Shown piece by piece: positions 1-13,100 of a stretch of 64,000 nt of DNA; the stretch's first letter is position 1; each line of letters starts with the position of its first letter. Below the pieces are notes generated by a model, which saw only the letters and a list, made by a program, of their open reading frames with translations, searched no databases and was not told where the DNA came from. Source of the stretch: Tyto alba (taxonomy: Eukaryota; Chordata; Aves; Strigiformes; Tytonidae); NCBI RefSeq assembly GCF_018691265.1, contig NW_024881321.1, positions 18,324,698 through 18,388,697 on the forward strand, in the 5' to 3' direction. The position numbers and the translations under genes are program-made.

Positions 1-800
1 GGGTCCCGTCCCCCCACTCCGTCGTCGCAACCCCCCGCTCCCCCCCACCCCCCCCCGCCCGGGGCTCCTTCCCCGGCTGCCGGCGTGGGGAGCCCACCGC
101 GCACCCTTCGCCGTGGACGGGCACCGCGGCGTGCGGCCGGCCGGGGGGGGGGCTGGGGGGAAAGCTTTCGTAGGGGGAGGGGGGGGACGACACCGCCCCC
201 TTCCCCGCACCCCTCCGGGCTTCGGCTTGCTCCCCGGCTTCTCCGAAACATCTCGCCTTTTCTCGAGCAAGACACCCCCTCCCTTCGCCCCGAGGTGCAG
301 GAGCGGGGAAGCGGGCGAGACGCTACTGCCCCGCCGAAGGAGCCGTGCTGTGTCCCTGTTAATGCCTCTAAGTCTTGTCCAAACCCTCGCCAAGTGAGAC
401 CCCCCCGACGAGGTAACCGTGTGCCCTCCCTCCCGTCTCCTTCACAGGGGAAAACGCGAGCGTGCGGTGCCGCCCGCGCTGGCTTCGCCCGGGTCCCCTG
501 CCTGCTGCGGGGCTCGCAAGATACTCTCGCAACGGCAGGTTTTTATCGCCCTCGAGGACCCCGGGAAAATCTCCATCCGACCCGCATCCCCGGGGGGAGA
601 TTTGGCGGGAGCCGCGGCGCGCCCCGTCGGGTGGCCCCGGGAGCGCCGTGCCGGGGGTGCCCCGCCGCCGGGGCTCGGCCCCCGAGAAGATTCTGGCGGC
701 GAGGGGGACCCCCGGAGCCAATGGGGTCCCCTCCAGCTGCCTGTCAAGCGGCACTTCACCGTGAAGAGCCTGACTCCTCGTGTCTGCGTGGATAGGTGTG
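1..800. promoter_or_regulatory. CpG island at window edge
   Basis: The first 800 bases are very GC- and CpG-rich, then composition drops sharply to AT-rich spacer near 820. Several frames are open on both strands, but the predicted peptides are Pro/Arg/Gly-rich low-complexity products of base composition and none resembles a known family. Long C runs (about 10-60) and G runs (143-186) occur. In human 13q22 the gene on this side of ACOD1 is the single-exon KCTD12, transcribed away from ACOD1, so this may be its promoter or 5' UTR with the coding part left of position 1. That link is inferred from synteny only. Confidence 0.75.
143..186 (+). other. G-quadruplex-prone G runs
   Basis: Four G tracts of about 10, 6, 5 and 8 bases lie within 44 bases, separated by loops of 2, about 12 and 1 bases. 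This satisfies the usual quadruplex pattern on the + strand. It lies inside the CpG island, where such runs are common near promoters. Confidence 0.6.
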
Positions 801-1606
801 CAATCGGGTGCCCTTACAGCTCAAATTTAATTTGGATTAATTAGGTACATCGGGATCTGCGTGAAGCACAAGCACCTATTTAACATGCGTTGGCAAAGAG
901 CATTTAAATTATGTTTCAGGCTTTTGCTTGAATTTCATCTACATTTCTGTGTCTCTTTGCAAAGCAACAGTAAAGAGCTGTTGCCTCGATGTACTCAGTT
1001 GCTCTCCTCTGGGAGTTCAAGTGTGCTTTCTTCCTCGAGAGAACATCTGAAAGGACAGGAAGGTGAGAGGAGTATGAAGGCAATAGTCAGTGCCTTCCTT
1101 TCCTAGGGGTGAAAGAAGTCCTCTCTGGGCTACAAATGCCCTTATGCAAGTAGAAATTGAAAGATGCAGAGGGGTAAGAGTCCTTCAAGAACTGAGAAAT
1201 AGGAGAGGAAGGAAAGGCAAGTTAGTTCACAAGAAGGAAGCTAAGTTTGCCCAAGAGAAGAGGAAGAAGAGGCGGAGTTGAGAAATAGAAGTTTTGAAAA
1301 AGGAATAGATGACAGAGAAGAACCATGTGTCAAGGGAGAGCTGGGAAGGAGATACTGTGGTCTAAGGAAGGAGATGGGGTGAGCCTGGGGCACCAGATAC
1401 TCAGAAGTACAAGAGTTTAATTTTGGACAAGACTGAGAGCTGGGTAGCAAAGATGCAGAACATTACTTTTCCATACAGGAAAGCCAGCTGCCAGGACTTT
1501 GACCACCAAGTATTTTAATTTGTGGGAGCAAAATGGCAAAGTAGGTTCATATGATGTTTTGCTGACATTTTGTAACAAGCAGCTTGTTTCTCTTTTTCTC
1601 TATTTG

Positions 1607-1735
1607 TTTTTTTTTTTTTTTTTTTTTTTTTTTTGGGGGGGGGGTGTTGTTTTGTTTTTAGGGGGTTTTTGTTGTTGTTTGTTTGGGGGGGGTGTGTTTT
1701 GTTTTGGTTTTGGGGTTTTGGGGTTTTTTTCTGAG
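1607..1735. repeat. T28-G10 tract and G/T low-complexity block
   Basis: A run of 28 T is followed directly by 10 G, then about 90 bases made almost only of G and T, with further G runs of 5, 8, 4 and 4. The last part contains two TTTTGGGG units. An ORF through it encodes only Phe/Gly/Leu-rich low-complexity sequence and is not a gene. Confidence 0.85.
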
Positions 1736-1845
1736 GGGAGTAGGAGAGAGGTGAAAACAATTCTGAAGGATCAGGAAAAAAATAAAATAAGCCTGAATGA
1801 AGTTGATTTGCTACCCATTTAAACATCTGAGTTTGTCTCTACAGG

Positions 1846-1865
1846 AAAAAAAAAAAAAAAAAAAA
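1846..1865. repeat. A20 homopolymer
   Basis: Twenty consecutive A residues lie 211 bases after the end of the T28 run, in the opposite sense. It may be a simple repeat or the tail of an old retroposon; no element body could be identified. Confidence 0.8.
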
Positions 1866-4764
1866 GAAAAAGGAAAATAATGTGACTTATATGCTAGCAC
1901 ACATGGAATCTTTGTTTTCTTCCCTTATACTATTTTAGGGTCAATTCACCAGACTAAAAGCACATGGCATTTTCGCATGGTGTTTTGCTGGTGATGGAGT
2001 TACTTTTACCTCTCAGACTCTTAACATGGCATCTCCCCCCACGTCACCCTGCTCCTGGCCATACTTAGCAAGAAGCCACCTCAAGAGCCTCCCACAGATT
2101 CATATTTTAAACTCTGCTTCCCTAGTGTGGGCTCTCTATCGAGAGCACTGTGATTAAACTGTGCACCCAGAAGATGAGATCATGTAATGCTCGTGCAGGC
2201 ACTTATTCACAGCAGAATTTGCAGCAGAAGATTTTGCACCTACCAGCAGGTGAGTCTTGCAAATGCTGCCATATAAAAAACTGGGATGATTAATTCATCT
2301 GCTAATTAAACTTAATTTCTCTGGCATTAGGGGAGTGTTAATGCAGGTTAACAAAAGTAGCACTGACATATTTATTAGACTTGAGCTTTTTATTCACCTT
2401 GAGCTCTGTTAGATTTGAGACCAGACTTTGTAAGACCTGAGCTTAGTGGATCTTCTAGCTCATGTTTTCAGAAGCTTCACAGGCGAGTAAGTTATTCTGC
2501 TCCTTCTGACATTGGCTCTCCAGAGCTTTACCTCCACCTGCCTACCATCTAGCAGGAGGCCCGATAAGAAGGACCCACCATGCTCCTCTGCAGCACCACA
2601 TGATGTCCAAAGCCATGCACATCATAGGGGGTGAAGGGGTTACAGTTGTAACAAGCACCTTATTTGAGCCAAAGTCCCAGGTCTTTCTTTAGGGGTACAA
2701 ACCAGTCTGTCCCACTGCGGTGTCCTGTGTGCCAGTGTGCAAGCTGATCCCTGACTCCACCTTCAGAAAGGCAGCAAGGAGCCTTCTCACGGGAAGATAC
2801 TGTTCATACAGCCTGTTCAACAGTCCTGGGCAAAGACCCAGCTTGCAGTGTTTGTCTTCAAGATAGATGTAATTTTCTGGGCTTAAAAAACATGCCCAGC
2901 AATGAAATATCTAGTTTGAAGTAACGTCTCTTCAGAAGAATTCTCTTCTCTGGGCATCTTCACTGATGCTTTATGCAAGCAAGGATACTTTGCCTGGCTG
3001 CAAGGCTTTGGTATATTGTGACTTCTTTAATAGATTTTTTTTCCTCTTTTCACAAAATATTCAACTAGTTTCTTCTCCATTTCCAAACTCTTTTCATTTG
3101 GCTGTGTTTGTCTCCAACGAGGAGAACTGGACTTCATCTGGGGGTATTACAATGGGTAAATATATCAACGATTTTTACTTAGGTGTCAGTCACCGGGTTG
3201 TGTAACACAGTCATAATCTCAGTGTTTTATTCTTACTTTGTGTGAGAGACAGTGAAATATTACTACATGCAACATTCAAGGCTGCCACAGAATGCCTTGT
3301 AAGGCATACACCCTCCTGTAAAGGGTGTTGAATATTAAATATGGTCTAATGGACAGACTAGGCTTTATGACAATAAATGTGTAGTTGAATTTCTTTAACT
3401 GTGCACTGCCATCACATTTCTGTGCAACAGCTCCTTCAGATAAGACAGTCATATTTCAGTGTTTGCTGTTAGCTGCCTATCAGAACTAGCTGTGTGTTGG
3501 ATTCATGCTGTCTTAATCTGATGGAATCGAACAGCTTTTCTTCTTCTAATATTTTGAGAAATTTACACTGGGTTTTGGGTGTCTGGTTTGGTGGCTTTGG
3601 GGGCGGGGGGAGCAACACTTTGGGGGGAACGACACACTTCTGTTGCATCAGTGTTTATAAAGATGTTTCCATCACGATGGGATGAAGAATGAGCCCCTAC
3701 TTTGTATTTTGGGTAGCGCACCCACCAGTGGTCTGAGTTTATTCAAAGAGGATGGTTTCCTGCAAAAATCATAGAGGAAGGGTAACACCTAGTGGGAATA
3801 AATCCACATTGCAATTAAGAAATGCAAAGAGCTCCACAGTATTGCCAGCACGACCCAAGATACATAATAAAGAGAAAACTATACTTTTTTTGGTCACAAA
3901 AAGTAGATGTAAATTATTATATTAGTATATCCAGCTTCTTCGTGAGAAAATTCACAAAGCAAGAACACATCCCCATTCTGAACTAAAAGTGGTGGCTAAC
4001 AATTATTATTTCTTCTTTCACTCTCTATTGTGTGAAACAGTACACTATTGCTTACAAAATGCCTAATTAGATATGACCGAATGTTTGAATTTTTAATACT
4101 GAATTTGGTGAAATGTTTAGCCTCCTTCATAAAACCAACAAAAGGAGTTAGTGATCTAAACTGAACCGGAGGCTCAAATATGTTATTTTAAGCTTCGCAA
4201 TTTTGCTGAGAGTATGCAGGAAAAAGAGTATGGTTAATCCCACAGCAGAGTTTATTGCCTAACAGTTGGGAACTCTTCATACTTTTGGGACTTATGTGCT
4301 CTCTGAAATGTGTGCAGTTCCACAGGTCTGACTTCAACAGTCAATGGATGGCTATCAGATGAAACCTTTCCCACTTCTGAATCATTGTTCAGGGTGAAAT
4401 TATCAGGCTCAGCGTTATACTCAAGTGATACCAAGTAATGTTGCCAAAAACTTGAACTGTGTATTATTCCACCCAAAGACAGAAGAACTCAATTCCTTCT
4501 AAAGAGAGCACTCTCTCCCTGCAAACTTGGCCTCACATATGGTATATAGCTGGACAACACAAATACACAAATTCATAGATTTCCATGTTTCACAGGAATT
4601 GTAATGAATGTTATCTGTGAATTTACATCTGATAGTATCTGTTCATAGAGATTGTTTTTCCTGTGTGTTTGTATATACAGTAGAATGTGTTTAGCTGGAA
4701 CTGCATGTTCTAGGAAGTCCAGCTGCTAAGAAAATACACATGCTCAAGCATGAAAGATATTGAA

Positions 4765-4812
4765 GAATCATAGCCTAATTCAGGTTGGAAAGGACTTCAG
4801 GAGGTCATCAAG
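4765..4812 (-). mobile_element. CR1 LINE 3' end fragment
   Basis: Read on the minus strand, this carries the typical avian CR1 3' segment: a match to the block ending CCTTTCCAACCTGAAT followed by a TATGATTCTT-like tail. Only about 50 bases are recognisable, so it is a dead, strongly truncated copy. Confidence 0.65.
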
Positions 4813-4815
4813 TGC

Positions 4816-7800
4816 TCAGGCACCTTCCTCCTGACAGAGTGATACTGACATTGCTCTGAATAATTTTGTGAGGGCAATGCTCTGCAGAGCCTGGGGGAGA
4901 GGGAAGGAGGACAGCAGTTAGCTGTGTATTCCATGTCCTTGGTTGATACAGATCTACAGAGTGTGGCTGAGAAACATAATCAAGTGAGCAAGCAGTGAAG
5001 CTCAGGGCTGTATTCCTTTCATTCAAGCACCTTTGCAAAAATGGGAAGACAAAAGGTACCCTCTCAATGTCATGGTAGCATGCACGTTGCTTCTGCCTCA
5101 GTAGAGAAAAGCATTGAAGGATGACACCTTCCACACACATCCTGAACATCACTGAATTTGGAGAACACAATAAATGAGGCTACGCACCTTATGCCAAATA
5201 TGGAAATACTCTCAGCTGCTTCTTTTCAGGTGATAACCAGGAAAATGGGATGCTCGATTTCCTGTTTCCCTGATTTTGTTAATTATTAGGAACTTACAGC
5301 TCTGATACCAAAAAAAGCAGAGTGTATGTCACTTTATAATATGTAATGGTGTGGTATTTTGCATGCACAACATGTGAGTTTTTTCTCCTGTGCTAGATTA
5401 CTCATAACTCCTATGGACCAGTTTTAAATCAGGGTTCTTTTTGTGAGCCTTGGCTCTCTAAAATTAATCTTCCGTATCTCTGTGAAATGTTTCATTCATG
5501 TCTTCAAATCTTCCCTTGATGACTTTCCTATCTGTGAATAAATAGCACTCTGACCCAGCTTCTACCACAGCAGTGACAGAAAGACAAACAGACTTTTGTA
5601 AATGTGAGTGGAAACTACATCAATCTTCTACATTAACTGTCAACGTGGATCAACAGCATTACACCATCTCCTAGAATTTGACAGTATGAGGATTCAGTAA
5701 AAAAAGCTTCTCCTAATAGGGAAAATGCAATTCATCATCTAGCTAATTAGAATATCAAAACCAACCTCTACTCCCACTTCTTATTAGCCTTCCTTCCTGT
5801 AGGGTCAGTCAGGCTTCAGAAGAGGTTTTAGTGGGGAAAAAGCACATTTTTTGAAGGGAACTACAGTCAAAAGAGAAGAGCATTGGTTTGTAGAGCATCA
5901 AGTTAAGGGTTGTCCCTAAGCCTATTCCTCTGAGAAACGAATCACAATGGTGGTGTCATTCTTGGGCAGGAACTCTATCCAGGAGAAAATGCTTTTTTAC
6001 TGAAATTTTCAAAATTTACAGGGCTTGCTTATACGCTTTTCTTACAAAAATGTGTTTTAACAAAGGAATTGAAAATGTACTGAGATAATTATCCTTTTCA
6101 ACAAAGTGATTCTTCAAAGATAAAATAGCTAATAATAATGACATTAGTGATTGTTTGTTTCAGATTTATGTATTCACTTTAGCTGTGATTACTGAAGGTA
6201 TACTATTGGCTAATCTAACACTTTTCGAAATTCTACTTGCGGTCAGTGAGCAGTAATTGATGCATTTGCTTTTGCTTTCTGCCACTATGTACCAATGCAA
6301 GCTGTGCTTAACAAATGTTAACTCTTTGATTTAGATGAAAATAAACAAATGAAATGCAATCATTCATTTTGACAGACTCAGAAATTGAATGTTCTGTTTT
6401 GTTCTCTTTGCATCTTTTTCTGTTGAAATCAATTTAAAATTCCTGTTGTGTTTAATAGAAGAAATATCACAATCCTTATCAGGGATGCTTACAGCATCTG
6501 TAAATGTATGAAGGGGGTGAAAGCCTACAACAGGCATTCTAGTATAGAGTGGCAACTGCTTTTTGACTACCTTATCTACCTTTCTTGACTACCTATGAAA
6601 ACCATGTTTGCACTAGGTTTTTTTTCATATCCTCAGTGTCAGAACTGATCATATTGGTGTCAAACCCTGCTCGTTTCACAAACCGTGTAAACTAACAAGT
6701 GATATTAAGCTGTCAAGGAATTAATAGCTTCACAATGCTTGTATAGTGTTTCACAGTCCCCTGCTTGCTCGTGTCCCCCCGGGGTATTGGTCCTGAAGGA
6801 TGCTTTGCATGTGGTAGCAGTGGTTCCAGCTTTCTACTGGGCTCCACAGTGTCCACCAGACTTCATCATCTCTTGACACAGACTGAAATGAAACTAATGG
6901 AGTCTCATTAAAGACTTGATATTCACCTTCCCACCTGGAAGATGAAAAACAATTTATACACACACAAAGAGAGACCCTTTATTGTTGGAATACTCAAACT
7001 TGTTTCTCCTTCTTTGGCCTTAAAGTACAGACCCTTCCCCATGGAGGGTGCAGCTCCACAAGCTCTTAGCTGCTCCAGGCATCCTGGAAAACATCCATTC
7101 TATCAGGACCTTGCCAGAGTACGTGTCACTACTGGCTATAACTAGGGTTCATGCCAGTGGGGACATCTGTGAGTGAAGGCTGTAATTAGATACTCTTAGC
7201 TCCTGCAGGCAACGTCCCTCAGCTGTGCAACACATGCCAGAATGAGATGCTAGACCTCCTATTCACTGATACCCTCCCTGACCTGCCACGTAAACTAATG
7301 TTTCATGGAGAATACATTTCTTTTCACTTACTTGGCGGGGGAAATGATTTGCTGCCTAACTGCCAAAAAATTTCTGCTTAGGGAGTGAAATAGCAGAAGT
7401 CAGCCTCTGCTAGGGCCAAAGTTGAGTTTTCCAGAACATTTCCTTCAGCCCTCATCCTCAGCAGTATTTCCAGAACTTCTCCTGCCTGTTATCCACTGCA
7501 TAACCCAACTTGATTTTCTGCTTGGACTAAGCCAAGCTTGAAGAAACTTGGAATCAACTTCATTGGGCATAGCTGCTCCCCAGCTTCCTGATGTGCCATG
7601 CTAATGAGATGTTACTCACCCAAAGGAATGAAAGGCAGCTGTTTCTTACCTGTTAAGAAAATCTGAGAGTTACTGCAGTTCATTTGGAGGTGAGTTTGAT
7701 AAGGTCAGCTTCTTTCTTAAAAAAGTTCACTGCATGTATTTTGTTCTTTAGTTGGTAGAGGCCCAAATAGGATTAAATTACTATGTCTAGAAAATTCTGA

Positions 7801-9392
7801 ATGTACTTTCTGATTTCAAGTGTTTACATAGAGGGATTACCACTCGGCTTTGTAGGGATTTCCTGTAAAATATTATCTCTCTACAATATCTGGGCATTTC
7901 AGTCATGCATGTAAATAATACATTATTGCTAAAAATGAATAAATCAACAGAATAAATATTTGAGATACTATCAGGACATTTAAGAAATATATAGAATGAA
8001 GAATGTAAGTGTTTAGATTTAATGAAGTTTTAATGAAGCAAATGTGTGAATTCACAGACAAATCACAGCCACTTAATTCCAGCAGCCTACTGCTCTTTAA
8101 ACCCTTGAGAATATAGGAATTGTTAAGAATATAGGATTGTTAAGAAGCTCTCCTCTCTTCACATGCCTGCAAGCTGATGACAAAATATAGATTATTTTTT
8201 AATTACTTATGAACTAAACACATAAATTATCTTTCCTGTATCTGCAACAAGACAATGGCAGAAGTATATGTCATGAAGTTTTGCTAGCCTGGAAAGAGTT
8301 ATGCCCATGCTAAACAAATAGTTTGTTTATTTTCACCTTTTAATTTTTAATATGCTGTGTATGTACAGTTTTTGCCAAACTGCCTTTCTCAGAAAATTGA
8401 AAGCTTTCTTCATTATTGTTTGCATTTTTTAACTGCATGCCACGAGTCTAGATTGTATCAGAACTGAGTCCCCTAAATAAGATCCTTTCAAATAAAACAA
8501 GTGAAAAAATCTATTCATTTTAGGAAAGTTAAATCACATAGAAATAGGTTGAGATTATGGGATGGATCTTAGCAAAGGGAAAGTTTATCTGAGAGTCAGG
8601 AGATAAGCATAAAGCCTGCAGTCATAGTGACAAAAAAAGGCCTCTGGAATAAGAAAAGATCTCTTTGTAAGTCAAGACACTGTCTGTGACTAACAGACTG
8701 AAAAAGGAAAAAAAATAAAATTGCCAAGCATAAGGCTTGCTAAGAAGAAAGAGGAGAAGGGAAGAAATTAAATATATAGCTAAGGAAAAACAAAATAAGT
8801 ACAGAACAATTATTTATGTATTTTATGAGTCCTCAAGTCCATATTTTCAGTATTTTAGAGGAGTACAATAGCTATGTAGCCAGGACTTTAATACTGTATA
8901 TAGATAATAAATGTGGTTATTCAGACCTGTTTGATAGTGGAGTGACTTTAAACAGTAAAATACTCATCAGTAACCCACCCAGGTGACCTCTCATAACCTC
9001 TCGGCCTCTGTCCTCAGGTCAAGGCTGATATGGCTGTCCCCTTGATTTCTAGTGGAAAGAGACAGTGCTTGGATCACTGCTGTTTGACAACAGGAGATGT
9101 ACTAGTAGGGCATATTCTCACTACTTTCTCCAAGAAAACTCTACCTTCTTCCTTTTACTGTGCTGCTGCTTTTTTCTATCATCCAGAGTGAATATTTTCA
9201 ATGCACCTATTTGGTTTTTTTCGCTTTGTAGTAGAGAAAAATGTTTGTGAAGCCATAGGAGATGCTTGCCTATAAACCTAAGAGTTGGCATCTCTGCAGG
9301 TACAACAGGACAGATTATCAACACTGCCAGATTCACTACACATCACACGTCCAGAGCAGCAGTCAGGAGTAAGAAGGACTGAAGGAGCAGAT
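4816..9392. other. Intergenic spacer, no gene seen
   Basis: AT-rich spacer with only short chance ORFs. There is a small near-tandem duplication at about 8108-8145 (two copies of an AGAATATAGGA..TTGTTA unit). I see no exon, RNA gene or recognisable transposon. Confidence 0.6.
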
Positions 9393-9444
9393 GAATGGAA
9401 TGGAATGGAATGGAATGGAATGGAATGGAATGGAATGGAATGGA
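9393..9444 (+). repeat. (GGAAT)n pentanucleotide microsatellite
   Basis: About ten perfect tandem copies of GGAAT occupy 52 bases. Read in one frame it gives a periodic EWNGM peptide, which explains the ORFs that cross it on both strands. No coding function is implied. Confidence 0.95.
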
Positions 9445-10073
9445 GAGGGTCTTCCAGTAGCTATACAAAGGGAAAATATTTGTAAATATGTTTAGTATTA
9501 GTAACTCTGTTACCCACAAAAGCTCTTCAGAAGTGAGATGGGTACATTCCAGCAACACGTATTTGATATACAGGTTGGGAAAAATCAAGATAATCTCATC
9601 TATATGCATTATAAGGACCGACACTCTGTAATACTGATCATACAACCACTGCTCAACTGTTCTTTTTCTGCTTCATGTAATTTATTCTTCTTCATAAACC
9701 CCTTTTTTCCTATCCACTGAGCAAAAATTGTTTTGCTGATGTTGTGCTTTCTCTGTGTAGGATAAAATTTGGTTTACTAATCTCAGCTGGGTATTGTCAG
9801 TAGGCTTACTGAGCATTTAAACCTTCCAGATCGCACCAGCTTGAGCTAACACCTGCTTTGTTCCATTCACTGGTCCTGCATCTTATTTTAAGTGTTCTTG
9901 TAGGATTTAAACAATTCCTCTTCCATATAGTATTCAGCTTACCTGGAGCACAAATACCAGGTGCTATAAGAAAATTTATGACACTGTAAATATTCTTGGT
10001 TGAAGACACAAAGCTAATCAGCTGTCTTAGCCACACAACACCCACCTACATTAATTGGAACTGTTTGGCTAAA
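9445..10073. other. Intergenic spacer, no gene seen
   Basis: Unique-looking AT-rich sequence between the microsatellite and a CR1 fragment; nothing recognisable. Confidence 0.55.
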
Positions 10074-10130
10074 CCTTGGACTAAATGATTGTTTTAGGTC
10101 CCTTCCAACTGAAATATTCTATTCTATTTT
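10074..10130 (+). mobile_element. CR1 LINE 3' end fragment
   Basis: The + strand reads through the conserved CR1 3' block GGTCCCTTCCAACTG and ends in two ATTCT units, the short terminal repeat typical of CR1. The upstream part (GGACTAAATGATT) corresponds to the usual GGACTAGATGATC region. Only the last 57 or so bases are recognisable. Confidence 0.75.
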
Positions 10131-13100
10131 CCTCAGTATTTCAACCTTTGTTATTATGTTATTATCATAAATCTATCCATATTACTTTGGGCAAATTGCT
10201 GCACAGGAAAACATAAGAAATTTAATTAATTAATCCCTAACCCTAAAGCAGAAAATCTATCACCTGAGTTAGCTAGACAGTAAACCTCCCAGCCTGATGC
10301 ATCCAAATGAGGACCCAGTCAAATGTGCCTCAGCTGTGAAATGCCAGGCGCCTGGCAGTCCAGGAGGCAATGCTGTTAGTCCCCTTCTCACAGCTGAGAA
10401 TCATGTCTGGCTGTGGAAATATTTCTTTGCTCCACTCTTGTTCAAACCACAAGTGCTAGAATCTTACCTGTTTGATTTTTCACCAAAGGAGGAAAGAAAA
10501 ACATTGGCATGCATTTGTCTCAGTCAGCTTTTTTCTGACATTCTGAAAAGTTTCCAGGCATAAATAAAAAATACTAAAGATAGTTGTGGAGCAGGGCTCA
10601 GGTCCAGGGATTTGAATGATTTATGAGTGAGGACTCTAACAGGGACAAAAGAATGGGCTTACAAAGCAACATCAGTATACCTCAGGTAGTGAAGCAGTAG
10701 GCAGCTTGATTTGATAAGCAAAGATGATCCCAATTCAAAGCATCAGAAGACAAAGTATGAGCAGGTTGTAATGCCACACTGCGTGCCAAGTGCTGTTTTT
10801 AATGTGAAAAGCAGTTTTCTTTAGAATCTGGCACAAAGAAGTGGTGTTCCAAAAGCCAGGAAGCAAATCTTTTCTGGTAAAATCCACATGCAAATATAAA
10901 TATAGAAATTGAAATTTTGGCTTCTCTCAACTTGGTGGCAAAGTTCCCTGTGTTTTTAGCCAGGATTTCACCTAGCATGCATCACTGGCCATACTGTACA
11001 CATGCCTTTTCATATACCCTTCTTTATTTCATCTAAACATTTCCTAGGGGAAGATCTGAAATTCAATTTCCCAAACAGTGCAGTGATTTTCCTTCTAAAT
11101 GTACATATGTGTTGTAAGAAAAAATCACCACCCGTTTGGCACTTTCTGGCAACCTTTGCAACTCAGTAGTTAAATTACAAATTCTAATAAAATTCTTTAA
11201 TAAAGCATCATCAAAAGTTCCAGGGTCACAGGCCTAGCTTTTAAAACCCAAGTACACTTTCTTTACCACTGACATAGTGACCTCAAAACAACACTTCACG
11301 GGTCTGAATTAATCCAGAGGAACTGCATCTCTTGCTAGCCACAAACATTGGTGTCCTATTTCCAGAAAGCTTTAGAGCAATACTGGTAGCTATTAACTTT
11401 TACAAATAATGTACCATTTTAGTACTACACGTTGTGGTAGTTTCTATTATGACCTTAAAGCAGTAACTCTAGGTGTATTTCTGGTAGTGTTTGTCGAGGA
11501 CAAGGCTTCCAAGACTCAGGCTAATAATTTCAGCTGTACAGGACAGGTTATGCAGAACAAATGTAAATACATGCACTGTCACTCTTAAGTCATGTATTTG
11601 AATATGATTTTGAACTTAGTTTTCTTGTGTGTTAATCTTTCTATTACCACTCTTACCTATTGTCTATCTTGCCTTCCTTTAAGGACAGCATTTTTAATAT
11701 AAAGTCTTAGTCTGGTGAGATACTAATCGCCTACAGCTTCAGTAAATTCCTAATTGAACTAGCCAAAGAAAACAGCATCAAAGTATGTGACTAAGCGGCA
11801 AAACAGGGGTGGCAAGATGGCTTGTTTTCTTTTTGAAACTGTGACAGGACTGTAACGGTAGCTTATTTTATTCCCTGATGTTTCACAAAGGGCAAAGTTG
11901 GTATTTAATTTTATGGTGAATAATGTTTTCGCTATTAGCTATTAATTAAAAAAAATAGCATTTATTTTTATAGTAAATGTATTTTTACAGTATTTACCAA
12001 CCTTTATCACCCAGGCTTTGGTTCCCCTGGCAAGGGCGAGGGCCCTGCCCCTGGGAGCAGTAGGTGGCAGTGCTGTCTCTGATCTCTGTTTTGAAGGCAC
12101 TGCAGTAGCACAGCTCCAAGAAGCCATTTCGAGAAGAACGTTTAATAGTTCAGGTTCCTTCAAACAGAGGCACTTCGGCTTATGGGCAGTGCCAAATAGC
12201 CTCATCTACCCTCCAGACTCGGAACAGTACCATTCTCTGTGTGAAATTCCTCCAAGCCAGGTATATAGCATTTGCTCCAGTGTATGGAGCAAGGAGTATA
12301 GGTGTATAGCAAGGAGTACAAGTGACTTTTCATTACTTTTATTTTTAACCCAAGATTTACTTACCTAAAAGTGAACAAACTGTATATACTTATTGATGTC
12401 ATTGGCAGCCTTCACTGGAAGGCACGGTTGCCATCAATTCCTAGAGGTTTAAAAAAATGGTACCACTGTTGTGTAACTACACTGTTGTGCAAGTAAAAAA
12501 CTGAAAAACTGATTCCAGAATCACATGATTAATTAGCAATCATTTTTATTTCAGCTGTTTTCTTGGCAGTAAATACAGTAGCAGTGTCACTGACAGGAGC
12601 AAACACCACTAATGCGATAAGGCTGGTGCATCACCATGTAACTAGAAGTTCGTCAGGAAGGCAGTAGGTGGGACACCTGGCCATGCCTTTGTCTTCCCCA
12701 GGTCTGCAAACTCTGTTTGCAGTCCATGGCTCTGAGGTCAAACAAGACTGGCTGGGTCATGTCCACTCTGCTAATGGCTGGGGTGCAGGTTGTCTTGCAG
12801 ATAGACCTAACTGAAGTTCTCCAATAAAGACACAAACCACAAGAATAAAGATTAAGCCATGTAGATAATCAAGGGTCCAAAACCAGAGCTCACCACCTCA
12901 TGCTCTGCTGTTTATCAGTACAGATATGCCAAATAGGACATCTGCTACCTGCAAGGAGTGGGGGCAGGACTGGAGGAGGAGGGGAGCAGGAACAGAGTTG
13001 ACAGCAGCTGCCTTGGCTTGTTTGAGAGTGGTGGGGAAAGGAATGGCTTGTTGTAAACATGTAGTGGGAGTAAGCCACAAGTCCAGGCCTTCATGATGAG

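Larger units (their letters stand above)
801..4764. other. Intergenic spacer, no gene seen
   Basis: This is AT-rich spacer after the CpG island. Apart from the homopolymer and G/T tract listed separately at 1607-1865, I see no exon with convincing splice sites, no RNA gene and no transposon I can name. Short ORFs here have no recognisable product. Confidence 0.6.

Noticed and set aside
85..795. Long + strand ORF (236 codons) and overlapping frames in the CpG island
   Set aside because: All frames are open because the DNA is GC-rich; the peptides are low-complexity and match no family, and it does not resemble the KCTD12 N-terminus.
1700..1727. TTTTGGGG units as telomeric or transferred DNA
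   Set aside because: Only two units inside a G/T low-complexity tract; no sign of foreign origin.
10235..10246. CCCTAACCCTAA, two telomere-type units
   Set aside because: Two units are expected by chance and do not indicate an interstitial telomeric site.
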